This document shows positions 38,172 to 46,890 of a DNA stretch of 64,000 bases, one piece after another. The DNA lies in NCBI RefSeq assembly GCF_021044685.1, contig NZ_CP088014.1, forward strand, positions 7,860,001 through 7,924,000. The letters are read 5' to 3'. The stretch comes from Bradyrhizobium daqingense (GTDB taxonomy: Bacteria > Pseudomonadota > Alphaproteobacteria > Rhizobiales > Xanthobacteraceae). Within the stretch, counting starts at the first letter, position 1. The number at the start of each line of letters is the position of its first letter. The position numbers and the translations under genes are program-made. The notes beneath the pieces were generated by a model. That model had not been told where the DNA came from, ran no database searches, and was given only the letters and a program-made list of their open reading frames with translations.

Positions 38172-38516
38172 ATGAGCGATGAGCCCGACCTCGAGAGCAG
38201 AGTCGTTGCAGCGATACGACACTATCGTGCGGCGCTCGACGTGGCGGAAAACCTGGAACGAGAGGACGCGTGCGCGCATCGAGCGCTGACGAGCACCCTG
38301 CTCGATTTGGAGCGTGCCCTGCGAGGCGAAGCGGCCCCGCATCTCAACAACAACCTGTTTGAGACCGGCTCCACGGCGGTTGCACGGTCGGATAAAACAT
38401 GGGCCGACCTGGTCGAGGCGACTGCGAGATTGGATTCGGCCCGTCGAACCTTAGCTGCTCTGGAACGGCAGTTGGGATATCTTCCAAAAGTCTCGAGGGG
38501 AGCGGATCACAAGTGA
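38172..38516 (+). CDS. Hypothetical protein, 114 residues
   Basis: Start at 38172 after GGAGAG. The protein is hydrophilic and predicted mostly helical (AAIRHYRAALDVAENLERED, ATARLDSARRTLAALERQLG), without signal peptide or membrane segments. I do not recognise a family. Composition and a good ribosome site favour a real gene. It lies just outside the IS66 end, so its promoter may have been changed by the insertion. Confidence 0.45.
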   Translation: MSDEPDLESRVVAAIRHYRAALDVAENLEREDACAHRALTSTLLDLERALRGEAAPHLNNNLFETGSTAVARSDKTWADLVEATARLDSARRTLAALERQLGYLPKVSRGADHK

Positions 38517-39040
38517 GGTTAGATAAGAGTCTCGCACGATCGGAAGGTTTCCCGACCATTTCAGAGCGGCGGCGGCAACGCTCTGACGGGCTCGTGTCCC
38601 AGCCAAAATCCCGCGCCCAAAACAGACCTCTCTGCGTCCTCGTGTTTGGGACCGCCGAGGTACAGCGCGCGAATCGGGACCTTGCTGGATCCCAACCTTC
38701 CAACTTTCCCGCCGCCTCGCCGCGTCCTCCTATGCAGGAATAGACCTCGACGCACTGGCTCGATCGTCCTGTCGAGCGTGCACAGTTTCTGATGACGCTG
38801 ACCAGCGCGAGTCCTGGTTGAGTTTCTTCTGCTTGTGACTCGGCGTGGAAACGGCATTGCAGCCTCTTCGATCTTCGGCGCGGCTGCGATCATGTGATCA
38901 AGCTCTAAAAAGTGGTTCGACGACAGGCAGGCGCTTGAGGCCAGCGTCAACGTTGTCGGAAAAGTGGAAGCCGTGCCGGCTCACACCGTAATCAAAACAG
39001 ACGTCAAGCGCCAATCCAAGGGCCAGAGCTGCGCTTACGA
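38517..39040. other. No gene recognised; part duplicated elsewhere
   Basis: No supported frame. From about 38960 the sequence resembles 60190-60370 (diverged repeat continuing into the next gene). Confidence 0.5.
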
Positions 39041-39262
39041 TCAACGTCGAACCGATGCGTTCGAACCACCAATCTCATTGGTGGCGCCTGCTCCGGTGCG
39101 ATCGATGACCCAGGCCACCATGTAGCCCTTGGCCTGCTCGGTCTGCACCTGCCGGAGGGCCTCAGAGTAGGTTAGTAAGGGCTCTTGCGCCGGGTAGACG
39201 GCGCGGTCGGTCGGGGTGACAAAGTGATGGCAGCACACGCGATAGTCTTTAGCCTCGAACAT
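39041..39262 (-). CDS. Hypothetical protein, 73 residues
   Basis: Starts MFEAKDYRVCCHHFVTPTDR and contains AKGYMVAWVIDRTGAGAT. A diverged partial copy of the same coding sequence occurs at about 60260-60370, where the GYMVAWVIDR stretch is conserved at protein level, which supports a real coding history. No signal or membrane segment. Function unknown. Confidence 0.45.
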   Translation of the reverse strand: MFEAKDYRVCCHHFVTPTDRAVYPAQEPLLTYSEALRQVQTEQAKGYMVAWVIDRTGAGATNEIGGSNASVRR

Positions 39263-39831
39263 CGGAATCCTCCTCTCGCCTCAGGTTGCGCGGCCATACG
39301 CGCTTTCAGATACTGCCCTACCACAGAGAATGCGGCCTTTAAGAGGCCGCGCGCTTCTTCAACACCCCATAAGGTTGGTCGGGCTGCCAGACGCAGGTCG
39401 GCGATGTCCGACCACATCGCGCGCTTGATTCTCTGCAGCAGCACCGGCAAAGAAGTGCCCGGGTGTCATTCCATAATTCACCCGTGTCCGGACTTCGATT
39501 TCCCGTTCGTCCGCAATTGCTCCGTCGATCGCTCAACGGCTGCACCGATGTCACCTAGTCAGCTTTCAAACCTTGCTGAGGCTGCTGGATCGACAATGCT
39601 TGGACCTAGCTCCGGCGCGATTCAGTGAGCTTCTCGATCAGTTCAGACTGCGGTCTCGGTTTTGCCGCGAGACGGTGGGGTTCAAATCGGGCCGTGGAGC
39701 CTCCACATCATCGCCACAGTCCGAAGACACCCGCCTGGTGCAATTGATGTAGCGAGAGAATGAATCGTTTGGCCCTGATCGATTCATAGAAAGCATTGGA
39801 CCTCGCTTCCACAGGAAGCGAGAATCCATGC
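39263..39831. other. Intergenic stretch upstream of the WGR gene
   Basis: Nothing recognised in 570 bases. Short frames on both strands lack family features. Confidence 0.45.
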
Positions 39832-40089
39832 ATGCCGAACCTTAAGCTAGGGCCGCTTCACCTTCGCCGCATCGACACCACCCGCAACATGCGGCGGTTT
39901 TACTTGCTTTCGATCCAACCGACCTTGTTCGGCGGGGTCTCGCTGATCCGCGACTGGGGCCGGATCGGCACGACCGGCCAGACGATGGTGCAGACTTTCG
40001 ATGCCAGCGCTGAAGCGGGCGAAGCATTCGGACGGCTGGAGCGCGCCAAGCGCAGGCGCGGATACACCTCTGCTGAGGAGAGAGTCTGA
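39832..40089 (+). CDS. WGR-domain protein
   Basis: 85 residues, start at 39832 (MPNLKLGPLHLRRID) after AGGAAG. The core RRFYLLSIQPTLFGGVSLIR, then DWGRIGTTGQTM, contains the Trp-Gly-Arg signature of the WGR domain, a nucleic-acid-binding module found in PARPs and in small stand-alone proteins on rhizobial plasmids and islands. The C-terminal helix is basic (ERAKRRRGYT). Role unknown. The frame looks intact. Confidence 0.8.
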   Translation: MPNLKLGPLHLRRIDTTRNMRRFYLLSIQPTLFGGVSLIRDWGRIGTTGQTMVQTFDASAEAGEAFGRLERAKRRRGYTSAEERV

Positions 40090-40147
40090 GGTTTCGTCAA
40101 TTTCCCGGGGATTACGGATCCACTTACGATGCCTGGAACGTGAAGTG

Positions 40148-40508
40148 ACAGAAACCGTTGAGCCTGACGGGACGATTTGAAACGCTTCATGATCCGCCGC
40201 GTTGCCGCGTCGGCTGATGAGAATTCTCAGCCCGATTGTTGAGAGCTCTGTGCTGGCGATGTTCGACGAAAAAGCCCATCTTCGCCCTCGCAGCGCCGTG
40301 CGAACGCTTGTCCGTGATCATCACGCGCGGCGGCGTGCCGGCGGATTTCAAGAGCTTCTTCATGAGCCGCTGGGAAACCGGAAATACAACCAAACGGCAT
40401 AGCTGATCACTTCCGATGGGAAGCGATGGCGGCGATAAAGAGGGTCCCGGGCGGTCGGCATGCCGGTCGTCTACCCCTCGGCCGCTCCAATTCGTTAACT
40501 TGACGGTA
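40148..40508 (-). mobile_element. IS6-family remnant with internal deletion
   Basis: Matches the complete IS6 (52665-53488) in two blocks: the transposase C-terminal half (FKSSRQAQRFLS, KMGFFVEHRQHRALNNRAENSH), and, after a deletion near 40372, the 5' region with the terminal CGTCAAGTTAACGAAT. It is a non-functional relic between the WGR gene and a ParB-like fragment. Confidence 0.75.
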
Positions 40509-40670
40509 CCCGCTGCTCGTCGACAGCGATGGCACGATCATCGCGGGCGAAGGCCGATACCTGGCCGCGCGAAAGCTCGGTCTCCTCGAGGCGCCGGTCA
40601 GCTGACCGGTCTTTCCGAAGCGCAGCGTCGCGCGCTCGCCCTTGCCGACAACCGCATCGCGCTGTCGGTG
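40509..40670 (+). pseudogene. ParB-like nuclease-domain fragment
   Basis: Reads LVDSDGTIIAGEGRYLAARK then LGLLEAPV, and after a one-base shift LTGLSEAQRRALALADNRIA. These are the GHGR-like and ADNR motifs of the ParB/Srx domain found at the N-terminus of phage- and ICE-borne methylase proteins. Both ends are lost. A relic. Confidence 0.6.
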
Positions 40671-40800
40671 GTCCGGCGGCTCGTCGGATACGGGCGCTTC
40701 GACGGGGGCGAGACGGCCCGCGTGATGGCACGTCTCTACGCCGCGGCGCGCCTGCTGGTGAACTTCTTCCAGCCGTCATTCAAGCTCAAAGAGAAGCGCC
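40671..40800 (+). mobile_element. Transposase relic (integrase-core, ISNCY-like C-terminal piece)
   Basis: Encodes VVRRLVGYGRFDGGETARVM and LLVNFFQPSFKLKEKRREG, a C-terminal piece typical of integrase-core transposases. A related piece (NDQAFVEQKNGAVVREMVGY) is embedded at 60590-60655. Both are dead fragments. Confidence 0.5.
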
Positions 40801-40823
40801 GCGAGGGTCCGCCCACGGCGACA

Positions 40824-43800
40824 TCAACCCCTGAGTCGCGCTTGCAGTGCCTGCCGATTGGCAACGACGTTGCTGAGGTTCAGCTGGTCTGGCTCCCGTC
40901 CTTGCGCCAATTGCCTAACCAGCTCCCGCGTGCCGTCCACGACAAAGACGCCGCAATCATAAGTGTTCTGCTGCTGGGCCATGCCGGCGGGCTGCAGGGC
41001 GAGGTTCAGCCTTTCTGCGAGTTGTCTTGCATGCGTCTCGTTGTATCTCCCGTAGGAATCGTAGTGATAGGCGACAGGCCGTTGCCGGTTGCTGCGATCA
41101 ACGAACAGCAGCGACCAATGCCTGCCGCGGTCCGTAGCACTGGCATCGTTCACTGGCAGCAACAGGAAGTCGGCTGTATCGTTATCACGCCGATCATGGA
41201 CGATGCGATGGAATACGCGTAGCACGTCGCTCTCCGCGCCCAGGCGCAGCCGCAGCGCTTCGAGGGGATCTACGAACCGCGTCCGGGCGGCGAGATCCGA
41301 ATCGCTCCTCTGCAAATCCAGCTCCTGAAGCTGGTAATCCCTGAGGATATGCTCGTCGCCCAGCCATTCCGTGTGCTCGAGCACCAGCCCGCGGTTGTGG
41401 GACAAGGCTATCGGATTCAACGCCCCGATCTGAGCATCGGAGGAGGTGATCGGAAACCGCCGCACGATATCGTCGCGCAATGGGGACGGTGCGGGCGCGG
41501 TCAGATCAACCAATGGAAGACCGTCGTAGGTGTCTGAACGAGCCCTGGCAGAAGGCGCTGGCGCAAAGTGAGCACTGTCATCCAACTCGGCCGCATCCGG
41601 ATCAAGCAGTGCCCCAAACCCACGATAGAGATCCTGAGCCCTGGCAGTTGATGGTGATGCCGGTTCTTGCATCTGCCGCGCAAGCTCCTCGCTCAACCAC
41701 GCCAAAGCGTCATCGTCCGAGTGGGCGGACACCGGAGAAAGCCCCTGCGGCGAGCCGAGCTGTCGAGCGCCCTGGTGATGCCCCGGTACCGGGCCGGCAA
41801 ACGGCGGCGGAAAGCCAGGCGCCCGGCTCCAAGCATTGTCGCGCAACTCAAATGATGTGGGCGAATTCGGATTAAACGATACCTCAAGACCGCCGTAGGT
41901 GTCTGAGCGAGCCCTGGCAGAAGGCGCTGGCGCAAAGTGAGCACTGTCATCCAACTCGGCCACATCCGGATCAAGCAGTGCCTTAAATCCACGATAGAGA
42001 TCCTGAGCCCTGGCAGTTGATGGTGATGCCGGTTCTTGCATCTGCCGCGCAAGCTCCTCGCTCAACCACGCCAAAGCGTCATCGTCCGAGTGGGCGGACA
42101 CCGGAGAAAGCCCCTGCGGCGAGCCGAGCTGTTGAGCGCCCTGGTGATGCCCCGGTACCGGCCCGGCAAACGGCGGCGGAAAGCCAGGCGCCGGGCTGCA
42201 AGCATTGTCACGCAACTCAAATGATGCGGGCGAATTCGGATTAAACGACACCTCAATACCGCCGTAGGTATTTGAGCGAGCCCTGGCAGAGTGCGTTGGC
42301 GCTGCTTCCACGGTCGGCCGGGCAGGTTCCTGCCCAGCTTGGACTATGTCCTGCGCCTGCTCAGGAGGAACCTCGGGCCACGATGGGCCGTCTTCCACCA
42401 TTAAGCGCAGATCCTGATCGTAACCTTCCGGGAGGACCAATGGCCGACTGACAGCTCGCTGCCGCGCGCTGTGCTGCGCAGCGGCGCCCCCGACGTACGT
42501 CGCGACCGCATGCGGCGCCGTGACATCTTCGTAGCCGCTCCGCAGCAGCATCGGCTGCGTCTCCCATGACGACGTACCCTGTTGATGGGTAGGCGCCGGT
42601 GTCGGCTGGCCGCCTGAATTGGCGATCTCGCTCAGCTGCCGCTCGCCGGCAACGCCTTGCGGATTGTTTAGGGTCCTCTGCCTCTTCGCTGGCCTCAACT
42701 CAGCTGTGTCATGCTCATCGTTGATGAGGACCTCCTCGCTTGGCAGGCGGTTGCTCCTGGCAAGCGCAGCCATCGGCTCGTCCGGGGACTGCTGGCGGTC
42801 GGGCTCTCCGGGATCCGGTGCCTGGTCATGGCGCGCGGCTGGCTCGAGAGATGACGACGAGCGGGGTTCGTCCATCAGCCCCAAAAGCAAATCCTGATCG
42901 CGGCCTTCCGCGGGAAGCTCCTCTGGCCGACGGCCAGTTTCCTGCGACGCGCTGTGCTGCGCAGCGGCGGCGTCGACGCGCCTCGGCTCCATCAGTACCG
43001 TGTCTTCGGGATTGATAAAGGCCACGTTCTGGGGGTGAGGATTCAGCTTAGCGCGTCGTGAGATCGGCACTTCGCCCGTCGACCGCAAGGTCCGGAGATA
43101 GTCGATTGCCTGAACGAGTCTCTTTGGATTACCCTCTCCGGTGAACTCGAGCACCTCACCGCCATCGGTCAGCGACTTATTGTCGAGCCGATCACGAATG
43201 CTCGGTTTTTCTTTTGCGAAAAGCCAACGGCTAAAGCTACGAAGAGAACCTCCGTGCTGCTCGGCAGCGGATTTGCTGAACCCGCCCTTGATGAGGGCCC
43301 TCTCAAGCCCCGAAATAAGGGGAGCATCCACGGAATAAAGAGGCTGCTTCCTCTTCCCTATCACAATCCAAGTTGACTGAGCCGACTGCGGCGCCGAGGA
43401 CGACGCGCCGGGTTCATCCATCAGCCCCAAAAGCAAATCCTGATCATGGCCTTCCGCAGGAAGCAATTCCTCTGGCCAACTGCCACCCTTCTGCGACGCA
43501 ATGTGCTGCGCAGCGGCGTCGCCGACCCGCCTCGACTCCCTCAGGGCCGCCTCTTCGGGATCAATATGGCGCTCGTGCTCCATCGCCTCAGCGCCGGCCT
43601 GCGATTTTCGGAGACGAGCCAGTGCGGCACCAATCCTGGAATCAGCACCGGCGACCTTCCTATAGCTCTCGACATCTCCATCAAACGACGTGCCGAGCCC
43701 AGCAGCAATGCCCGGCCTGTTGTTGTCACGCAGGTAGTCGCTGAAACTGCGAAGAGCAGTTGCATCCTTCCTGCTTGCATCCTTCTTGCCGGTATCTGTC

Positions 43801-45974
43801 GCTGCTTCGTTTTTGTACTCTTCGATGAGAGCCGCGTCCTGGGGATAAGGATGCAACTCAGTGCGGCCTGCGATCCGCACGACTCCGCCCGTCGACTGCG
43901 AGGTTCGGAGATGAACTATCGCCGCAAGAAGCCTTAAGGGATTACCCTTTCCGATGAACTCGCGCGCATCAGCGGTCAGTGACTTTTCGTCGTCGAGCCG
44001 AGCAGCAATGGGATCTTTGTTATTTGCGAAGAGCCAGTGGCCAAAGCTGAGAAGAGTACGTACATAGCCCCTGGCAGTGCGTTCGGCGGCGTTCCCATTA
44101 CGGAGGGCCTCCTCAAGCCCCGAAATAAGGGGAGCATCCTCGGTATGAAGAGGCTGCTTGTCGTGCCCTATCAAAATTCCAGTTGACTGAGCCGGCTGCG
44201 GCGCCGAGGACGACGGGCCGGGTTCGTCCATCCGGCCCAAATCCTGATCGTGGCCTTCCGCAGGAAGCAATTCCTCTGGCCAACTGCCAGCTTTCTGCCA
44301 CGCACTGTGCTGCGCAGCGGCGTCGCCGACCTGTCTCGACTCCATCAGGGCCGCGTCTTCGGGATCAATATGGCGCTCGAGCTCCATCGCTTTAGGGCCC
44401 GCCTGTGATTTTCGGAGATGAGCCAGAGCGGCACCGATCCTCGAATCAGCACCGGCGTCCTTCTTATAGCTCTTGACATCTCCATCCAGCGCCTTGCCTG
44501 AAAGCCGACCAGCAATGCCCTTCTTGTTGTTTTCACGCAGGTAGTCACTGAAACTGCGAAGAGCCGTTGCATCCTTCCTGGCTTCTTCCTTCTTGCCGGT
44601 ATCTGTCGCTGCTTCGTTTTTGTACTCTTCGATGAGAGCTGCGTCCTGGGGATAAGGATGCAACTCAGTGCGGCCTGCGATCGGCACGATTCCGCCCGTC
44701 AACCGCGAGGTCCTGAGATGGTCTATTGCCCTAAGGAGTGTCGCGGGACGCTTTTCGAACAACTCGCGCGCATCAGCGGTCAGTGACTCTTCGTCGTCGA
44801 GCCGAGCAAAAATGCTCTTTTTGTTATTTGCGTAGAGCCTCTGGCCAAAGCTGCGAAGAGAAGATAGATAGTTTCGGACGGTGCGTTCGGCGGCGCTCCC
44901 ATTCCGGAGGGCCTCCTCAAACCCCGCAATAAGGGGAACATCCTCGGAATGAAGAGGCCGCTTCTTGTGCCCTATCGCAACCCCAGTTGACTGAGCCGGT
45001 TGCGGCGCCGAGGACGGCGGGCCGGGTTCGTCCATCGGACCCAAAAGCAAATTCTGATCATGGCCTTCCGCAGGAAGCAATTCCTCTGGCCAACTGCCAG
45101 CTTTCTGCAACGAACTGTGCTGCGCAGCAGCGTCGCCGACCTGCCTCGACTCCTTCAGGGCCGCGTCTTCGGAATCAATATGGCGCTCGAGCTCCATCGC
45201 CTTAGCGCCCGCCTGCGATTTTCGGAGATGAGCCAGAGCGGCACCGATCCTTGAATCAGCACCGGGGGCCCTCTTATAGCTCTTGACATCTCCATCCAAC
45301 GCCTCGTCTGAAAGACGAGCAGCAATGCCCTTCTTGCTGTTTTCACGCAGGTAGTCGCTGAAACTGCGAAGAGCAGTTGCATTCTTGCTTGCATCCTTCT
45401 TGCCGGTATCTGTCGCTGCGTCGTTTTTGTACCCTTCGATCAGAGCTGCGTCCTGGGGATAAGGATGCAACTCAGTGCGGCCTGCGATCGGCACGATTCC
45501 GCCCGTCGACCGCGAGGTCCTGAGATGGTCTATTGCCCTAAGGAGTGTCGCGGGACGCTTTTCGAACACGCGCGCATCAACGGTCAGCGACTCTTCGTCG
45601 TCGAGCCGAGCAGCAATGGGATCTTTGTTATTTGCGAAGAGCCACTGGCCAAAGCTGCGAAGAGAATATAGATTATTTCGTGCGGTGCCTTTGGCGGCCC
45701 CGCCCTTGATGAGGGCCTTCTCAAGCCCCAAAATAAGGGGAGCATCCTGGGAATAAAGGGGGCTTTTGCTGAGCCTTCTCAGAATCCCTTTTGACTGAGC
45801 CGGCTGCGGCGTCGAGGCGGCCGGCATTGCTCCATCACCTTCACCTGAACTGCCGATCTCGCTCAATTGCCGCTCAAAGGTCGCCGCGGCTGCGGACGGA
45901 GCCGCGGGTGAGCTCTCTTGCGGGCCCGTGCTGTCCGATTGTTCACGCACCCGCTTGGTCGAGGGGAAATCCAT
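40824..45974 (-). CDS. Ulp1-like type III effector, 1716 residues, with seven helical modules
   Basis: C-terminal C48 SUMO-protease domain with His1619 (GRHWSLLFVD), Asp1639 (YHYDSYGR), the preceding Gln (QQQNTYDCG) and Cys1674. Residues 65-1000 hold three repeated pairs plus one single helical module, each about 85-100 residues (LRSFGQWLFANNKDPIAARL; LRSFSDYLRENNKKGIAARL). Each pair ends in a linker such as GSWPEELLPAEGHDQ. Residues 1235-1485 hold a 123-residue direct repeat. The C-terminal third is homologous to the effector at 23999, but the DLNAP motifs are absent; only DLTAP remains. Start at 45974 with a weak ribosome site. The IS21 end lies 104 bases upstream and no tts box remains between. 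Confidence 0.85.
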   Translation of the reverse strand: MDFPSTKRVREQSDSTGPQESSPAAPSAAAATFERQLSEIGSSGEGDGAMPAASTPQPAQSKGILRRLSKSPLYSQDAPLILGLEKALIKGGAAKGTARNNLYSLRSFGQWLFANNKDPIAARLDDEESLTVDARVFEKRPATLLRAIDHLRTSRSTGGIVPIAGRTELHPYPQDAALIEGYKNDAATDTGKKDASKNATALRSFSDYLRENSKKGIAARLSDEALDGDVKSYKRAPGADSRIGAALAHLRKSQAGAKAMELERHIDSEDAALKESRQVGDAAAQHSSLQKAGSWPEELLPAEGHDQNLLLGPMDEPGPPSSAPQPAQSTGVAIGHKKRPLHSEDVPLIAGFEEALRNGSAAERTVRNYLSSLRSFGQRLYANNKKSIFARLDDEESLTADARELFEKRPATLLRAIDHLRTSRLTGGIVPIAGRTELHPYPQDAALIEEYKNEAATDTGKKEEARKDATALRSFSDYLRENNKKGIAGRLSGKALDGDVKSYKKDAGADSRIGAALAHLRKSQAGPKAMELERHIDPEDAALMESRQVGDAAAQHSAWQKAGSWPEELLPAEGHDQDLGRMDEPGPSSSAPQPAQSTGILIGHDKQPLHTEDAPLISGLEEALRNGNAAERTARGYVRTLLSFGHWLFANNKDPIAARLDDEKSLTADAREFIGKGNPLRLLAAIVHLRTSQSTGGVVRIAGRTELHPYPQDAALIEEYKNEAATDTGKKDASRKDATALRSFSDYLRDNNRPGIAAGLGTSFDGDVESYRKVAGADSRIGAALARLRKSQAGAEAMEHERHIDPEEAALRESRRVGDAAAQHIASQKGGSWPEELLPAEGHDQDLLLGLMDEPGASSSAPQSAQSTWIVIGKRKQPLYSVDAPLISGLERALIKGGFSKSAAEQHGGSLRSFSRWLFAKEKPSIRDRLDNKSLTDGGEVLEFTGEGNPKRLVQAIDYLRTLRSTGEVPISRRAKLNPHPQNVAFINPEDTVLMEPRRVDAAAAQHSASQETGRRPEELPAEGRDQDLLLGLMDEPRSSSSLEPAARHDQAPDPGEPDRQQSPDEPMAALARSNRLPSEEVLINDEHDTAELRPAKRQRTLNNPQGVAGERQLSEIANSGGQPTPAPTHQQGTSSWETQPMLLRSGYEDVTAPHAVATYVGGAAAQHSARQRAVSRPLVLPEGYDQDLRLMVEDGPSWPEVPPEQAQDIVQAGQEPARPTVEAAPTHSARARSNTYGGIEVSFNPNSPASFELRDNACSPAPGFPPPFAGPVPGHHQGAQQLGSPQGLSPVSAHSDDDALAWLSEELARQMQEPASPSTARAQDLYRGFKALLDPDVAELDDSAHFAPAPSARARSDTYGGLEVSFNPNSPTSFELRDNAWSRAPGFPPPFAGPVPGHHQGARQLGSPQGLSPVSAHSDDDALAWLSEELARQMQEPASPSTARAQDLYRGFGALLDPDAAELDDSAHFAPAPSARARSDTYDGLPLVDLTAPAPSPLRDDIVRRFPITSSDAQIGALNPIALSHNRGLVLEHTEWLGDEHILRDYQLQELDLQRSDSDLAARTRFVDPLEALRLRLGAESDVLRVFHRIVHDRRDNDTADFLLLPVNDASATDRGRHWSLLFVDRSNRQRPVAYHYDSYGRYNETHARQLAERLNLALQPAGMAQQQNTYDCGVFVVDGTRELVRQLAQGREPDQLNLSNVVANRQALQARLRG
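41527..42264 (-). repeat. Two direct repeats of 369 bp in the 1716-residue effector gene
   Basis: The segments starting at about 41527 and 41896 are almost identical over 369 bases (123 codons; PPPFAGPVPGHHQGA, ALAWLSEELARQMQEPASPS). Codon phase is kept, so the duplication lengthens the protein without a frameshift. Confidence 0.9.
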
Positions 45975-46175
45975 CCGTTCTCACTTTCAAAATATGAACC
46001 AGGGCTTCGATCTGGCATGCTGGCGATCAGCAACAAACCACCCTTTACAGCCCTCGATAGACCCGCACCGGGAGCATCTGCGGATTTCACGGATCGTGAG
46101 CATCGATTTCGCGCGATCGTGAGCACTGAATTCAGACGATCGTGAGCAGCCCGCTACGGCCGATGGGAGATAGAG

Positions 46176-46885
46176 TCAGTGTTCTGGTTGGCCGTCAAGG
46201 GTGATGGTTTTGGCGCTGCGTTTTCGCATGCTTTCTCCGGTGAGCTGGAGGCGGTGGGCGTTGTGGACGAGGCGATCGAGAATGGCGTCGGCGACCGTGG
46301 GGTCCCCAATGGCTCCATGCCAGGTGTCCACGGGAGCTGACTTGTGACGATGGTGGATGCGCGGCCATGTCGGTCCTCGAGGATTTCGAGCAGATCGCGG
46401 CGTTCCGCGGCGGTGAGCACCGATAGTCCCCAATCATCCAAAATCAGAAGCTGAGCGCGGCCGAGGCTTTTGAGGAGCCGGGCGTAGCGTCCGTCTCCGC
46501 GCGCGAGCGCGAGCGCCTCGAACAGCCTTGGAACGCGATGATAGAGGACTGATCGGTTGTCGCGGCAGGCCATGTGGCCGAGCGCGCAGGCTAACCAACT
46601 TTTGCCCAGGCCGGTTGCCCCGGTGACGAGCAAATTCTCGTGGCGATCGATCCAGCGACCTTCGACGAGTTTGGCGAAAACGGCGCGGTCGATGCCCCGC
46701 GGGGTGCGCAGATCGACGTCCTCGACGCAAGCAGTCTGGCGCAGTGCGGCGATCTTGAGGCGCGTGGTGAGCCGCCTGGTGTCGCGTTCGGCGGCTTCGC
46801 GGTCGACCAACAGGCCGATGCGATCTTCGAACGGCAGGGCTTCGAGATCGGGCGATCGGCGCTGCTCCTCGAAGGCCTTGGCCAT
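46176..46885 (-). pseudogene. istB: istB ATPase, frameshifted copy
   Basis: Identical to the intact copy through Walker A and B, but one C is missing after SQLP near 46333. The sensor and C-terminal part (DTWHGAIGDPTVADAILDR) reads in the next frame and ends TLDGQPEH through a second small indel. The helper ATPase is probably inactive. Confidence 0.85.
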
Positions 46886-46890
46886 TCCGG

